A stretch of DNA of 64,000 bases, taken from contig NZ_KB900388.1 of the NCBI RefSeq assembly GCF_000378825.1, forward strand, positions 2,239,818-2,303,817, written 5' to 3'. Shown piece by piece: positions 30,253 to 37,953 of this stretch (position 1 is its first letter; every line of letters begins with the position of its first letter). A program made the position numbers and the translations under genes. Origin of the DNA: Salinispora vitiensis. GTDB lineage: Bacteria; Actinomycetota; Actinomycetes; Mycobacteriales; Micromonosporaceae. The notes below the pieces were generated by a model, which worked only from the letters and a program-made list of their open reading frames with translations, was not told the origin of the DNA and made no database searches.

Positions 30253-31332
30253 ATGCCGAGTTCACCCCCGCATACCGGGACCCGCCGGCCCGGCTGGTCC
30301 GACCTGCCAGTGGGTTTGCGGGCAGCCCTCGCCGACCGCCTCGGCGCCCCGGTGGTCGCGACACGTACCGCGACCACCGGCTTCACCCGTGGCTTCGCCG
30401 GGGTGCTGTCCGCCGCCGACGGCGGCCAGGTCTTCGTCAAGGCCGCGCCCCACGACTCCCACCTGGCCAACTGGTACTGGCGAGAGGCGACGGTCCTCGA
30501 CCGGCTCCCGCCCGGACTGGCGGCACCCCGAGCCCGCTGGACCCTGGCAGAGTCCGGTTGGTTCGCCGTCGCCCTCGACGCGGTTGACGGCTATCCGCCC
30601 GGGCGCCCGTGGGAGCCGTCGGAGCTGACCACCACCCTGACCGCGTACGCGGAGGTCGCCGCCGCCCTGGACCCACCGCCCAGCGACCTCGCCGCGCTCA
30701 ACCCGCCGCACCTGGCCGACCTGGCCCAAGCCGACATCCTCTGCTGGGGTGACGTGGCGGCAGGCCGGGAGGCACCTCCGCCGCTGCCGGCCGGGCTCGA
30801 GCAGCGGCTGCCCGAACTGGTCGGGCTCGAGTCCCGGCTGCCGGGGTACCTCGCCCCGGCAGCCGGTTTGATCCACGGGGACCTGCGGCCGGACAACGTG
30901 CTACTCACCTCGCACGGGCAGGTGTGGTTCTGTGACTGGACCTGGCTCTGCCGCGGTCCGGCCTGGTTCGACCTGGTCACGCTCCTCCTCGGGGGGCATG
31001 CCGTGGAGCAGCAGGAGGTCACCGTCGCAGCGTTGGCCGGTACCGGCGGCGCAAGCTCCCCGGCCGAACCAGCGAGCTCCCCCTTCCCGAAGGTCACCGT
31101 CGCAACACCCGCCCTGACCACCGACTGGCTGGACACCGCCTTCGCGGCCCACCCGGCTACCGCCGAGGCCCCGCCGGATGCCCTGGATGTCACGCTGGCG
31201 GCGCTGGCCGGCTACTTCCTCACCACCGCAGCCACGGTTCCGGAGACCGCGACCGAGCAGCTCGCGGCCCACCAACGCCGCAGCGGCGAGTACGCGCTCG
31301 ACTGGCTTGCCCGCCGGCAGGGCTGGGGCTGA
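30253..31332 (+). CDS. aminoglycoside phosphotransferase-family kinase
   Basis: 359-residue protein with the APH/kinase-like fold. Substrate or ATP-binding region TATTGFTRGFAGVLSA.., Lys-bearing strand GQVFVKAAPHDS (~57), catalytic loop LIHGDLRPDNVLL (Brenner motif, ~206) and metal-binding VWFCDWTWLCRGP (DFG equivalent, ~225). Because the family includes small-molecule, sugar and antibiotic kinases, the substrate cannot be named and resistance should not be assumed. It stands alone upstream of rpsT. Confidence 0.8.
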   Translation: MPSSPPHTGTRRPGWSDLPVGLRAALADRLGAPVVATRTATTGFTRGFAGVLSAADGGQVFVKAAPHDSHLANWYWREATVLDRLPPGLAAPRARWTLAESGWFAVALDAVDGYPPGRPWEPSELTTTLTAYAEVAAALDPPPSDLAALNPPHLADLAQADILCWGDVAAGREAPPPLPAGLEQRLPELVGLESRLPGYLAPAAGLIHGDLRPDNVLLTSHGQVWFCDWTWLCRGPAWFDLVTLLLGGHAVEQQEVTVAALAGTGGASSPAEPASSPFPKVTVATPALTTDWLDTAFAAHPATAEAPPDALDVTLAALAGYFLTTAATVPETATEQLAAHQRRSGEYALDWLARRQGWG

Positions 31333-31447
31333 ACCCCGCCCGGTGCTGACGCCACCGGGTGCTGAACCCGACCTGGTGCTGCCCCCGTCGGGTGCGGAGC
31401 TCCGCTGCCAGTCGCACCGCCTCCGGCGGGTGGCCCGGGAGGCAACT

Positions 31448-31476
31448 TTGGCGCTACCCGAGCGACCTGGTAGCCT
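31448..31476 (+). promoter_or_regulatory. putative rpsT promoter
   Basis: TTGGCG (31448-31453) and TAGCCT (31471-31476) are spaced by 17 nt, as in HrdB-type promoters, 76 nt before the rpsT start. Confidence 0.5.
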
Positions 31477-31551
31477 GGCACTTCGCGCGACGATGACGCA
31501 TGCTCGCCGCGCGGATGCAGACCAACCCGAGCTATCAGACGAGGCTGTCGC

Positions 31552-31818
31552 GTGGCGAACATCAAGTCCCAGATCAAGCGCAACCGGCAGAACGAGAAGC
31601 GCCGGCTGCGTAACAAGTCGGTCAAGTCGTCGCTGAAGACCGCCATCCGCAAGTTCCACGAGGCCGCCGAGACCGGCGACGTGGAGAAGGCGACGGTTCT
31701 CATGCGCGATGCCGCCCGCAAGCTGGACAAGGCCGCCAGCAAGGGCGTTATCCACGCCAACCAGGCTGCGAACCGTAAGTCGGCTATCGCCAAGCGCGTG
31801 GCGTCGTTCTCCGCCTGA
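31552..31818 (+). CDS. rpsT: 30S ribosomal protein S20
   Basis: 88-residue basic helical protein of the small subunit, starting [20 protein letters not shown] and containing [19 protein letters not shown] start. Followed by a good terminator. Position next to holA on the opposite strand is normal for actinobacteria. Confidence 0.98.
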   Translation: MANIKSQIKRNRQNEKRRLRNKSVKSSLKTAIRKFHEAAETGDVEKATVLMRDAARKLDKAASKGVIHANQAANRKSAIAKRVASFSA

Positions 31819-31840
31819 CCCAGCCATACCAGTTCAGGAC

Positions 31841-31871
31841 AAAACCCCGGCCCAATCCGGTCCGGGGTTTT
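31841..31871 (+). terminator. Rho-independent terminator after rpsT
   Basis: AAAACCCCGG (31841-31850) pairs with CCGGGGTTTT (31862-31871), giving a 10-bp stem ending in a TTTT run. It starts 22 nt after the stop. Confidence 0.88.
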
Positions 31872-31931
31872 GTGCTGCCCGACGCACGAATCTCCTGCGG
31901 TGGCCCAGGACAACGGGTCGCGCTGCCGAGG

Positions 31932-32459
31932 TCAGCGTTCGGCCGGCGCCGCTCCGGCCGAAGGCAGCTCCCGCACTCCGGCCGAAGGCAGCTCCCGCAC
32001 TCCGGCCGAGGGCAGCTCCCGCACTCCGACCGAGGGCAGCTCCCGCGCGGCGACCGAAGCCAGCTCCCCGGGACGCTCTGGGCCGGACGAGACGACGATG
32101 CCAGGCATGCTGTGCCGGATCCAGCCAACCCGCGCGGTGCCGACCACGGGCTCCATCTGGTGGCGGAAGCGGTCCCGCTCCTGGTCGGGCACGAGCGCCG
32201 CGGAGCGGACGACCCGCGCTGCCACCACATCGTTGATCTTCACCATCACCGCGACCATCGCCGGCAGCACCAGCACCGACCACCAGCTGACCAGTTCGGC
32301 AAGCGCCAGAAGCGCCGCCAGCGCGACGGCCCCCTCGAAGAAGACGAAGCAGAGCACCCCACCGGGGTTGACGAACCGCAGCCCCAGCAGGCGCGCGTAC
32401 AACGGCCGGTAGCGCTCCTCCTCCGCCGTCAGGATGGCCCACGATCTCGGTCCGGTCAC
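31932..32459 (-). CDS. two-helix membrane protein with C-terminal 8-residue repeats
   Basis: 175 aa, unrecognised. Residues ~10-30 are LTAEEERYRPLYARLLGLR. One long or two short membrane helices follow (GGVLCFVFFEGAVALAALLALAELVSWWSVLVLPAMVAV, residues ~35-73), then a conserved-looking cytoplasmic part (ERDRFRHQMEPVVGTARVGW). The tail is built of 8-residue repeats of the type ELPSAGVR. GTG start at 32459 overlaps the holA stop (GTGA), so it is translationally coupled to holA. The gene body may be real while the tail is a variable extension. Confidence 0.62.
   Translation of the reverse strand: MTGPRSWAILTAEEERYRPLYARLLGLRFVNPGGVLCFVFFEGAVALAALLALAELVSWWSVLVLPAMVAVMVKINDVVAARVVRSAALVPDQERDRFRHQMEPVVGTARVGWIRHSMPGIVVSSGPERPGELASVAARELPSVGVRELPSAGVRELPSAGVRELPSAGAAPAER
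31960..32079 (-). repeat. five 24-bp in-frame tandem repeats
   Basis: Units at 31960-31983, 31984-32007, 32008-32031, 32032-32055 and a diverged 32056-32079. The first three differ by at most two bases. They encode the ELPSAGVR-type tail of the holA-linked membrane protein. Confidence 0.92.
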
Positions 32460-33436
32460 CGGCCGCCACCCTGCCGCGCCGCCGCCACCGAGACGACAGC
32501 CCGCTCCAGCGCGTACGCCCGGTCGTCCGAGCCCCCCTTCACGGCCGCGTTGCACTCGGCCGCGGCCCGCATGGCCTGCACCAGACCTTCCGGCGTCCAA
32601 CCGCGGCTCTGCCGCTGCGCCCGCTCAATCTTCCAGGCCGGCATGCCAAGGGTGCTCGCCAGTTGGTAAGGGCTCCCCCGCCCGGCGGAGGCGACCCGGG
32701 CCACGGTACGCACGCCGTCGGCGAGCGCATCAGCAATCGGCACCGGGTCAACGCCGACGTGCAGCGCCCAACGCAGCGCCTCCAGCGCCGCCGGCACGTC
32801 GCCCACCATCGTCGCATCGGCGACGGTGAAGCCCGACACCTCGACCCGCCCCCGGTAGTACCGGGCCACCATCTCCGGGCTGATCTTCCCGTCGGTGTCG
32901 GCCATCAACTGCGAGCAGGCGGCGGCGAGTTCACGCAGGTCATTACCGACCGCCGCGATGAGCGCCTCGGCGGCGGCGTCGGTACACCGGCCACCGGCCC
33001 GCCGAAACTCGTCCCGGACGAACGCCACCCGCTCCCGGTGCCCCCTCAGCCGGGCGGCGGGCACCACGGTCGCGCCGGCCGCCTTCAGCCCGTCCGCGAA
33101 CGCCTTACCCTTGGCCGCGCCGAGGTGGAGCACGACCAGCTGCACCTCGGGGTCGGGGTTCTTCGCGTAGGCGAGGAGGGCCGCCGCCAGATCCTTCCGC
33201 GCGTCCTGGCCGGACCGCAGGATCAACAACCGCCGTCCACCGAAGAGCGACGGACTGAGCATCTCCGCGATCTCGCCGACGGTGAGGGAGCCGGCTTGGT
33301 ATTCGCGGACGTCCACCTCCGGATCCACACTGCGGCTCTGGGCGACCGCCTCGGTGACCGCGCGAGTAGCGAGAAGTTCCTCGTCACCTAGGACGAGCAG
33401 AATCGGAGCGAGGCTGGCGGCGGTCACGCCGCCCAT
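32456..33436 (-). CDS. holA: DNA polymerase III subunit delta
   Basis: Clamp-loader subunit that opens the beta clamp. 326 aa. N-terminal LAPILLVLGDEELLATRAV, VREYQAGSLTVGEIAEML, then SLFGGRRLLILRSGQDARKD and the delta-specific VGNDLRELAAACSQLM. ATG start at 33436. It normally follows comEC; here a 4.5-kb accessory island separates them. The small membrane gene is coupled at its end. Confidence 0.94.
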   Translation of the reverse strand: MGGVTAASLAPILLVLGDEELLATRAVTEAVAQSRSVDPEVDVREYQAGSLTVGEIAEMLSPSLFGGRRLLILRSGQDARKDLAAALLAYAKNPDPEVQLVVLHLGAAKGKAFADGLKAAGATVVPAARLRGHRERVAFVRDEFRRAGGRCTDAAAEALIAAVGNDLRELAAACSQLMADTDGKISPEMVARYYRGRVEVSGFTVADATMVGDVPAALEALRWALHVGVDPVPIADALADGVRTVARVASAGRGSPYQLASTLGMPAWKIERAQRQSRGWTPEGLVQAMRAAAECNAAVKGGSDDRAYALERAVVSVAAARQGGGR

Positions 33437-33548
33437 ATTCGCATGGTCGGCCGAGCACGCCAGCCCGGTCGTCCGCCCTCCGATGTCAGAGCCCGCACTA
33501 AGCGCAAATCCCGACTTTTACGTTTGTTTCGTCTTGAAAACTGACAAA

Positions 33549-33575
33549 CAGAGCGCCGAGGGCTCCGGCGCTCTG
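33549..33575 (+). other. 10-bp stem hairpin next to a small ORF
   Basis: CAGAGCGCCG (33549-33558) pairs with CGGCGCTCTG (33566-33575). No T-run follows. It abuts an ATG at 33577, and the preceding ~45 nt are AT-rich. It could be a terminator or a structured 5' end. Confidence 0.5.
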
Positions 33576-33576
33576 T

Positions 33577-33813
33577 ATGACGACGGCAGCGCCTCTGAAC
33601 ACCACGCCCCAGCCGGCCCCCGCCGTCCGGGTGCGTGGACCCAAGGGATCGATGTCCCGCGGCCCTCGACGTAGTCGTGTTGATACGGCAGCCGATGCGT
33701 CGAGGGAGAGCCGAGCCGGGCGGTTCACGGTCAAGGCCATGGAAGCGGTGAAGAGCCTGGAGGCGCAGCCGTTAAGGACCCCCCGGCGTGAGAGGGCGGT
33801 CGAGTCGGCCTGA
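33577..33813 (+). CDS. small basic hypothetical protein at the island border
   Basis: 78 residues, Arg/Pro/Ala-rich (MTTAAPLNTTPQPAPAVRVR at the start), with no recognised domain. It begins 1 nt after a hairpin and its 3' end overlaps the group II intron end region (33806 onward), so the last residues may be altered or accidental. It may be spurious. Confidence 0.3.
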   Translation: MTTAAPLNTTPQPAPAVRVRGPKGSMSRGPRRSRVDTAADASRESRAGRFTVKAMEAVKSLEAQPLRTPRRERAVESA

Positions 33814-34130
33814 GGTGCGGTGCCGGGATTGCTCCCGGTCCGTTTCCCCAGGCCGCTCGCCGAACCGTACGTGCGAGTTGGCCCCGCATACGGCTCTCCA
33901 CGGTGTCGCCGTCAGGCTGCGGTGGTTCGGACCTTGGTCCAGGGGTTTGGGATCGTGTTGCCCCTGTAGCGGTAGCGGGTGACCGCTGGTGTGCGGCCAG
34001 GTTGATCAACACGATGTCGTCCGCGTTGATCGGTTTCCAGGACCCGTGGGGGCCCAGCAGCCGTGGGCGGATCCTTCCGCGTCCAGCAGTGCCGGGTCTT
34101 CAGCCACACGATCCACTGCTAGTGCCATGG
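33806..34130 (-). mobile_element. decayed group II intron, 3' end
   Basis: On the minus strand, ~34125 to 33912 encodes the C-terminus of an intron maturase spread over three frames. WLKTRHCWTRKD is followed in another frame by LLGPHGSWKPINADDIVLIN, then in the first frame again by VTRYRYRGNTIPNPW. This ending is typical of actinobacterial group II reverse transcriptases. Domain V follows at 33896-33862 (GAGCCGTA...TACGGTTC with the AGC catalytic triad); its apical tetraloop, normally GAAA, is GCCAA. Next, ~33858-33806 forms a domain VI-like hairpin. The 5' part of the intron and the rest of the ORF are absent. Confidence 0.8.
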
Positions 34131-34211
34131 ACAACGGTCGGGTTGCCTGGGAACCACACCGCACCCTCGGGCGACCCGACCCTGCGGTCAGCCCTAACTG
34201 AAGGGCCGAGG

Positions 34212-35522
34212 TCAGCCGACAGGGTCCTTGCGGGCGCCCTGCGGATAACGCTCACCCCGTTCGGGCGGATCCAGATGCTCCGCCGAAACATCACCGGTTT
34301 CGATCGGACCACTTTCTTCAGCTGAAGCGGTCGCGCCGGCGGGCTCTGCCGCTGTGCTGCCCCTAGCGCCAACGAATGGCGCGAGGCACGCAATGAACAC
34401 CGCCAGCGCAAGCCGCATGTTTTCCCAGAAAACGCCGCCCGGCAAATTCGCGCCGACTGAAGTCACCGGTAGAACCATCAAGGCGGCAACGACCGCAGAC
34501 CACGCCCAGTTGCGCGCTGCTACTAGACTAATTGCTGCGAAAGCCGCCAGCACCAACCAAATCTGATGGTGGGTCCAAGAGACAGGGGAGAACACCACGC
34601 TGGCGGCGCCCACTACTGCGCTAGCCGCCAGAAGCCTTCCCCGTTTTGTCATTTGGGCTGCTCGCCACAGCGCCACGAATACGATGGCACCACCGAGCAC
34701 TAGGACAGCGGTGGTTCGGACCGAGTCGGAGAGGTTCAGGCGCAGTAAGGCACCGTTTATAGACTGGTTGCCGCCGGTGGCGATATTGCCGACACGCTGA
34801 ACATCCAGCAGTTCTATTGTCCAGTAGCGAATCGATTCATCAAAGAGCACGAGCCAGGTCAACCCGGTAGCGGCAATGAAGGTGCCTAGCGCGTTCATGG
34901 CTGCTCGACGTTGCCCGGTAACCCAAAAATAAGGGATGAAGATCAGTGGCGTCAGCTTCAATGCCGCCGCGATCCCGGTTGCCACACCGGCAAATTTTGG
35001 GGGGACGATTTTCATCGTGTCGAGCAAAACGAGCAGGGCAAGGAATATGCTAACTTGCCCGAAACGTATATTACTACTGATGGGCGCGGAAAGAAACAAC
35101 AGCAGCGCCGAGCTCGCCATCGCAACGCCTGAGGTGGCCTGCCAGGCTTCGGAGGCGACCTTCCCGGCAATTTTCGCTATCGCCACGACCGCAGCAATGG
35201 TGGCTAAAGTCCAAATCACCATCAATGTTGCAGTATTGAGGTAGGTAAGTGGAGCAAATATCAATCCGGCGAAAGGAGGGTAAGTGAACGGCGCGCCAGT
35301 CTCGGCGGCGGCGAAGTCATAGAGGCTGCTGCCCGCCTTCCATAAGTTGACACCCCCCAAATATACTTGTAGGTCACTGAGTCGGTCGGACCAAGGTCGA
35401 CTCAGTCCCGCCCAAGCCTGCAAAGCGGCCACGATACAGGCAGTCGCCCAGACGAGAGAAACCACCCATCGATTGGGGCGGGTGGCTGGCACTGTCAGTG
35501 GCTCGACCGTTTTGGTATGCAC
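34212..35522 (-). CDS. GT87-type polyprenyl mannosyltransferase (DUF2029)
   Basis: 436-residue GT-C glycosyltransferase with about ten membrane helices. Family features: SDLQVYLGGVNLWKAGSSLY (the essential Asp in the first loop), FTYPPFAGLIFAPLTYL (Y-P-P loop), NIRFGQVSIFLALLVLLDT and AAALKLTPLIFIPYFW. GT87 members transfer mannose from polyprenyl phosphomannose, as in PimE of phosphatidylinositol mannoside synthesis; the acceptor here is unknown. The base composition is clearly more AT-rich than its neighbours, consistent with transfer. The hydrophilic C-terminal tail of ~50 residues ends close to the intron remnant. GTG start at 35522. Confidence 0.83.
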   Translation of the reverse strand: MHTKTVEPLTVPATRPNRWVVSLVWATACIVAALQAWAGLSRPWSDRLSDLQVYLGGVNLWKAGSSLYDFAAAETGAPFTYPPFAGLIFAPLTYLNTATLMVIWTLATIAAVVAIAKIAGKVASEAWQATSGVAMASSALLLFLSAPISSNIRFGQVSIFLALLVLLDTMKIVPPKFAGVATGIAAALKLTPLIFIPYFWVTGQRRAAMNALGTFIAATGLTWLVLFDESIRYWTIELLDVQRVGNIATGGNQSINGALLRLNLSDSVRTTAVLVLGGAIVFVALWRAAQMTKRGRLLAASAVVGAASVVFSPVSWTHHQIWLVLAAFAAISLVAARNWAWSAVVAALMVLPVTSVGANLPGGVFWENMRLALAVFIACLAPFVGARGSTAAEPAGATASAEESGPIETGDVSAEHLDPPERGERYPQGARKDPVG

Positions 35523-35698
35523 CGCTGGCTCCTGTCAGTCTCCGGGCACTCTTTTAGGCGAGGTGAAGTCTCGCCCAGCACAACGCGGCAGAATTAGGCA
35601 GTGGAAGCATTTGCCTCGACGAGCTCGGCGAAAACCTCGGAAGGCTTTCCAACTATGGATCTTACGGGGTTAGTCGTTGATCTCGGACGCCACCATCG

Positions 35699-36040
35699 CT
35701 AAGTAGGTGGGATTGGAGGTGAACGGGAGCGCGGACGGGCCAAGTACACCGGCAACCCGGCGGCGGTGACCCTCGCGTGACTAGCCATCTCGGAGCCGTA
35801 GTCCCAGGTCAGCGACCGGACGACCTGCGGCTGCAGCGTCCCGGCGGCGATCATCGCGCCACCCACGGTCAACAGGTCACGGCAGGACAACGAAACCAGG
35901 ATCACGAACCGAGACGTCCGGTCGACCAACGTCGCGACCGCGGACTTACCTGCCTTGCCGATCACCAGGTCGCCCTCCCAGGGCCCGGGGCCTGCCGGCC
36001 CTCGACCTCGGCGGGACGTTCATCGAGGTAGCGGGGCGCC
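35699..36040 (-). pseudogene. IS30-family transposase remnant
   Basis: Two frames on the minus strand together give an IS30 transposase core: DERPAEVEGRQAPGP (~36021 onward) then, after one frameshift near 35970, WEGDLVIGKAGKSAVATLVD, RTSRFVILVSL, LQPQVVRSLTWDYGSEMA and GLPVYLARP. The block ends before the last catalytic Glu region (the WQRGTNE part is missing), so the element is inactive. No terminal inverted repeats were located. Confidence 0.75.
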
Positions 36041-36139
36041 CGGACCCTTGGTACCCGGGCGGGACCCGGGCCCGAGCAGCGCACGGTACGGCCGGGCCGT
36101 AGCCGGATCAACTCCCGGGCCAGGGTGGACACCGGCTGG

Positions 36140-36475
36140 GCGTGGACCCACTGCGCCTTACCGAACAACCTCTTCACCGGCTCCACGCCCGGCCGCCGAT
36201 GCGCCTGGCTGCGCCGACGTCGCGAAACCTGCCAATCATCGCACCAGGAGCCGAGGCTAAGCAGGCTACTCACCAGGCGGCGCAACAGCATCGCCTCGTC
36301 AGCGGACTCGGCGCAGAACAACCCCCTCGCGATCACGTAACGGAGCATCACGTACCTTGGCAGCCGCCGGACCCGCTTCTCACGCCGTCCACTGCGGTTG
36401 AGTACGCTCTTCCGGCAGATCCCCGGTTGAACCGGGCCGACAAGCCCGATGCGATCGGTCAATCGACCCTGCGGC
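36140..36475 (-). pseudogene. IS4-family transposase N-terminal remnant
   Basis: The minus-strand frame reads GRLTDRIGLVGP, REKRVRRLPRYVMLRYVIAR, GLFCAESADEAMLLRRLVSS and GVEPVKRLFGKA. This is the pattern of the IS4 transposase N-terminal domain (R-R-L-P, hydrophobic helix, L-S-x-L, G-x-x-P-x-x-x-L-F). No DDE catalytic core follows; the reading frame runs into the IS30 remnant. Probably the IS30 copy or a deletion truncated it. Confidence 0.65.
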
Positions 36476-36626
36476 TGCGGCGACTCCACCCCAGACAACG
36501 TCGTGCCACGGCATGTGCCAGCAGCCGCCCCTCGTCAGCTCACCCCGCTGACCAGCACTACTTCCTAACTAAACGACGGACCCCCTGGACCGGCCGCAGG
36601 TGCAACAGGTGTTAGCCTCAGCCTCC

Positions 36627-37706
36627 ATGGCCAACCAGTCGCGCGTAACGGCGGAAGCGGAGTCATCAACTCCCTCAGCGCCTACCCAGGGTCAAGGATC
36701 TGACAGTCCACCTGAGTCGCGGCGGTTCGTCGTCAGCCGGCGCCTGGCGGTTTCGGTGTGGTCCCTGCTGTTCGTGGTCTGCTTCCTGGCCTTCGGCCTG
36801 CCCACTGATCCTGGGTACGCCGTCATCTGGCTCTGGGCACTTGCGGTGGCGTGGCGAATAGACCAACCAGTGCGTTCACACCTGCGCTTCGCGCGGGACT
36901 GGCTGCCGGTTGTCGCTCTGCTCACCGTATACAACATCAGCCGTGGCTACGCCGATGGTGTACGAGAGCCACACGTCACGGAACTTATCAACGCTGACCT
37001 GGCCATGTTCGGCTGGGCGACGGGCGGCACTGTCCCCACTGCCTGGCTGCAAGAAAACTTGTATGACCCCACGCGCGTCCAGTGGTGGGAAGTGGCGATC
37101 ACATACGTCTACTTCTCCCATTTCGTTGTCGCCCTCGGGGTCGCGGCGGTGCTTTGGCTCACCGCGCGGCCGCAGTGGGCGGCGTTCATGCGGCGCTTTT
37201 TCGTCCTAAGCCTTTCCGGTTTGATTACGTACTTCCTGTATCCGGCCGCCCCGCCTTGGTGGGCCGCCGAGCACGGCTTCCTGGAGCCCTTGGAGCGGCT
37301 GAGCCTGCGTGGTGGCGAGGAGTTCGGCATGCACGGCGCGTTCAGCGTTATCCGGCTGGGCCAGCTCGCGTCGAATCCGGTGGCCGCGATCCCATCGCTG
37401 CACACGGCCTTCGCCCTGCTTGTCGTGCTGTTCTTCGTGACACGGATACGGAAGCGCTACTCGGCCATCCTGTTGCTCTATCCCCTGGCGATGACGTTCA
37501 CTCTCGTCTACTCGGGTGAGCACTACGTCATCGATGTCTTAGTCGGGTGGGCGTACGTCTTGGGGACTTTCGCGATCGTCGGTCTGGCCGAGCGCTGGTG
37601 GCGGCAGCGCCGACTCGCATCCAAGGCTGGCGATACGGACGACGACAGCATGTGTGACAACCTCGCAGAGCCGTCACCGACGGCAGGATCCCGTACGGAG
37701 ACATAG
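36627..37706 (+). CDS. PAP2-superfamily lipid phosphatase/phosphotransferase
   Basis: 359-residue integral membrane protein of the PAP2/inositol phosphorylceramide synthase-like group. After ~45 disordered residues there are six or so helices. Catalytic motifs: NPVAAIPSLHTAFALLV (S-x-x-H, ~260) and LVYSGEHYVIDVLVGW (S-x-E-H-x-x-x-D, ~304). The tail is acidic. Such enzymes dephosphorylate lipid phosphates or transfer phosphoinositol; which one cannot be told. It shares the accessory island with the GT87 gene, on the opposite strand, so a joint role in a glycolipid pathway is possible but unproven. Start ATG 36627; GTG 36600 is an alternative. Confidence 0.78.
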   Translation: MANQSRVTAEAESSTPSAPTQGQGSDSPPESRRFVVSRRLAVSVWSLLFVVCFLAFGLPTDPGYAVIWLWALAVAWRIDQPVRSHLRFARDWLPVVALLTVYNISRGYADGVREPHVTELINADLAMFGWATGGTVPTAWLQENLYDPTRVQWWEVAITYVYFSHFVVALGVAAVLWLTARPQWAAFMRRFFVLSLSGLITYFLYPAAPPWWAAEHGFLEPLERLSLRGGEEFGMHGAFSVIRLGQLASNPVAAIPSLHTAFALLVVLFFVTRIRKRYSAILLLYPLAMTFTLVYSGEHYVIDVLVGWAYVLGTFAIVGLAERWWRQRRLASKAGDTDDDSMCDNLAEPSPTAGSRTET

Positions 37707-37728
37707 GAACGCTGCAATGTTAAGGGGC

Positions 37729-37890
37729 GTCCGAGTCGTGGTTCTACAAGTGGCGGGATCGTCGGCCGACGCCCCGCCCGGATCGTCGGAGCAGGCTGAC
37801 CGACGCGGTCCGGCGCCTCTTCGATTCCTCGGGCGGCACCTACAGCAGCCCACGTGTCGGTGACGAGTTGCGTGACTGGCCCCCCGGCCC
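37729..37890 (+). pseudogene. IS3-family transposase fragment
   Basis: A ~50-residue frame reads ASESWFYKWRDRRPTPRP, LTDAVRRLFDSSGGTYSSPR, VGDELRD. This is the N-terminal helix-turn-helix part of an IS3-type OrfB (S-x-Y/F-Y-K-W-R and G-T-Y-G-S-P-R-V). It has an upstream TAA at ~37722 and no integrase core follows; only ~60 nt separate it from the comEC stop region. Confidence 0.72.
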
Positions 37891-37953
37891 GATCGAAGGG
37901 CTCGCCACGCCGCTACTTTGCGACTGCATTGTCTGAAGAATTGACATATCCGA

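Noticed and set aside
30253..31332. Antibiotic-resistance gene (aminoglycoside kinase)
   Set aside because: Only the broad kinase fold is supported; no evidence of antibiotic substrate.
33500..37950. Prophage or defence island
   Set aside because: No integrase, phage structural, restriction or nuclease genes were seen; only IS and intron fragments plus two lipid enzymes.
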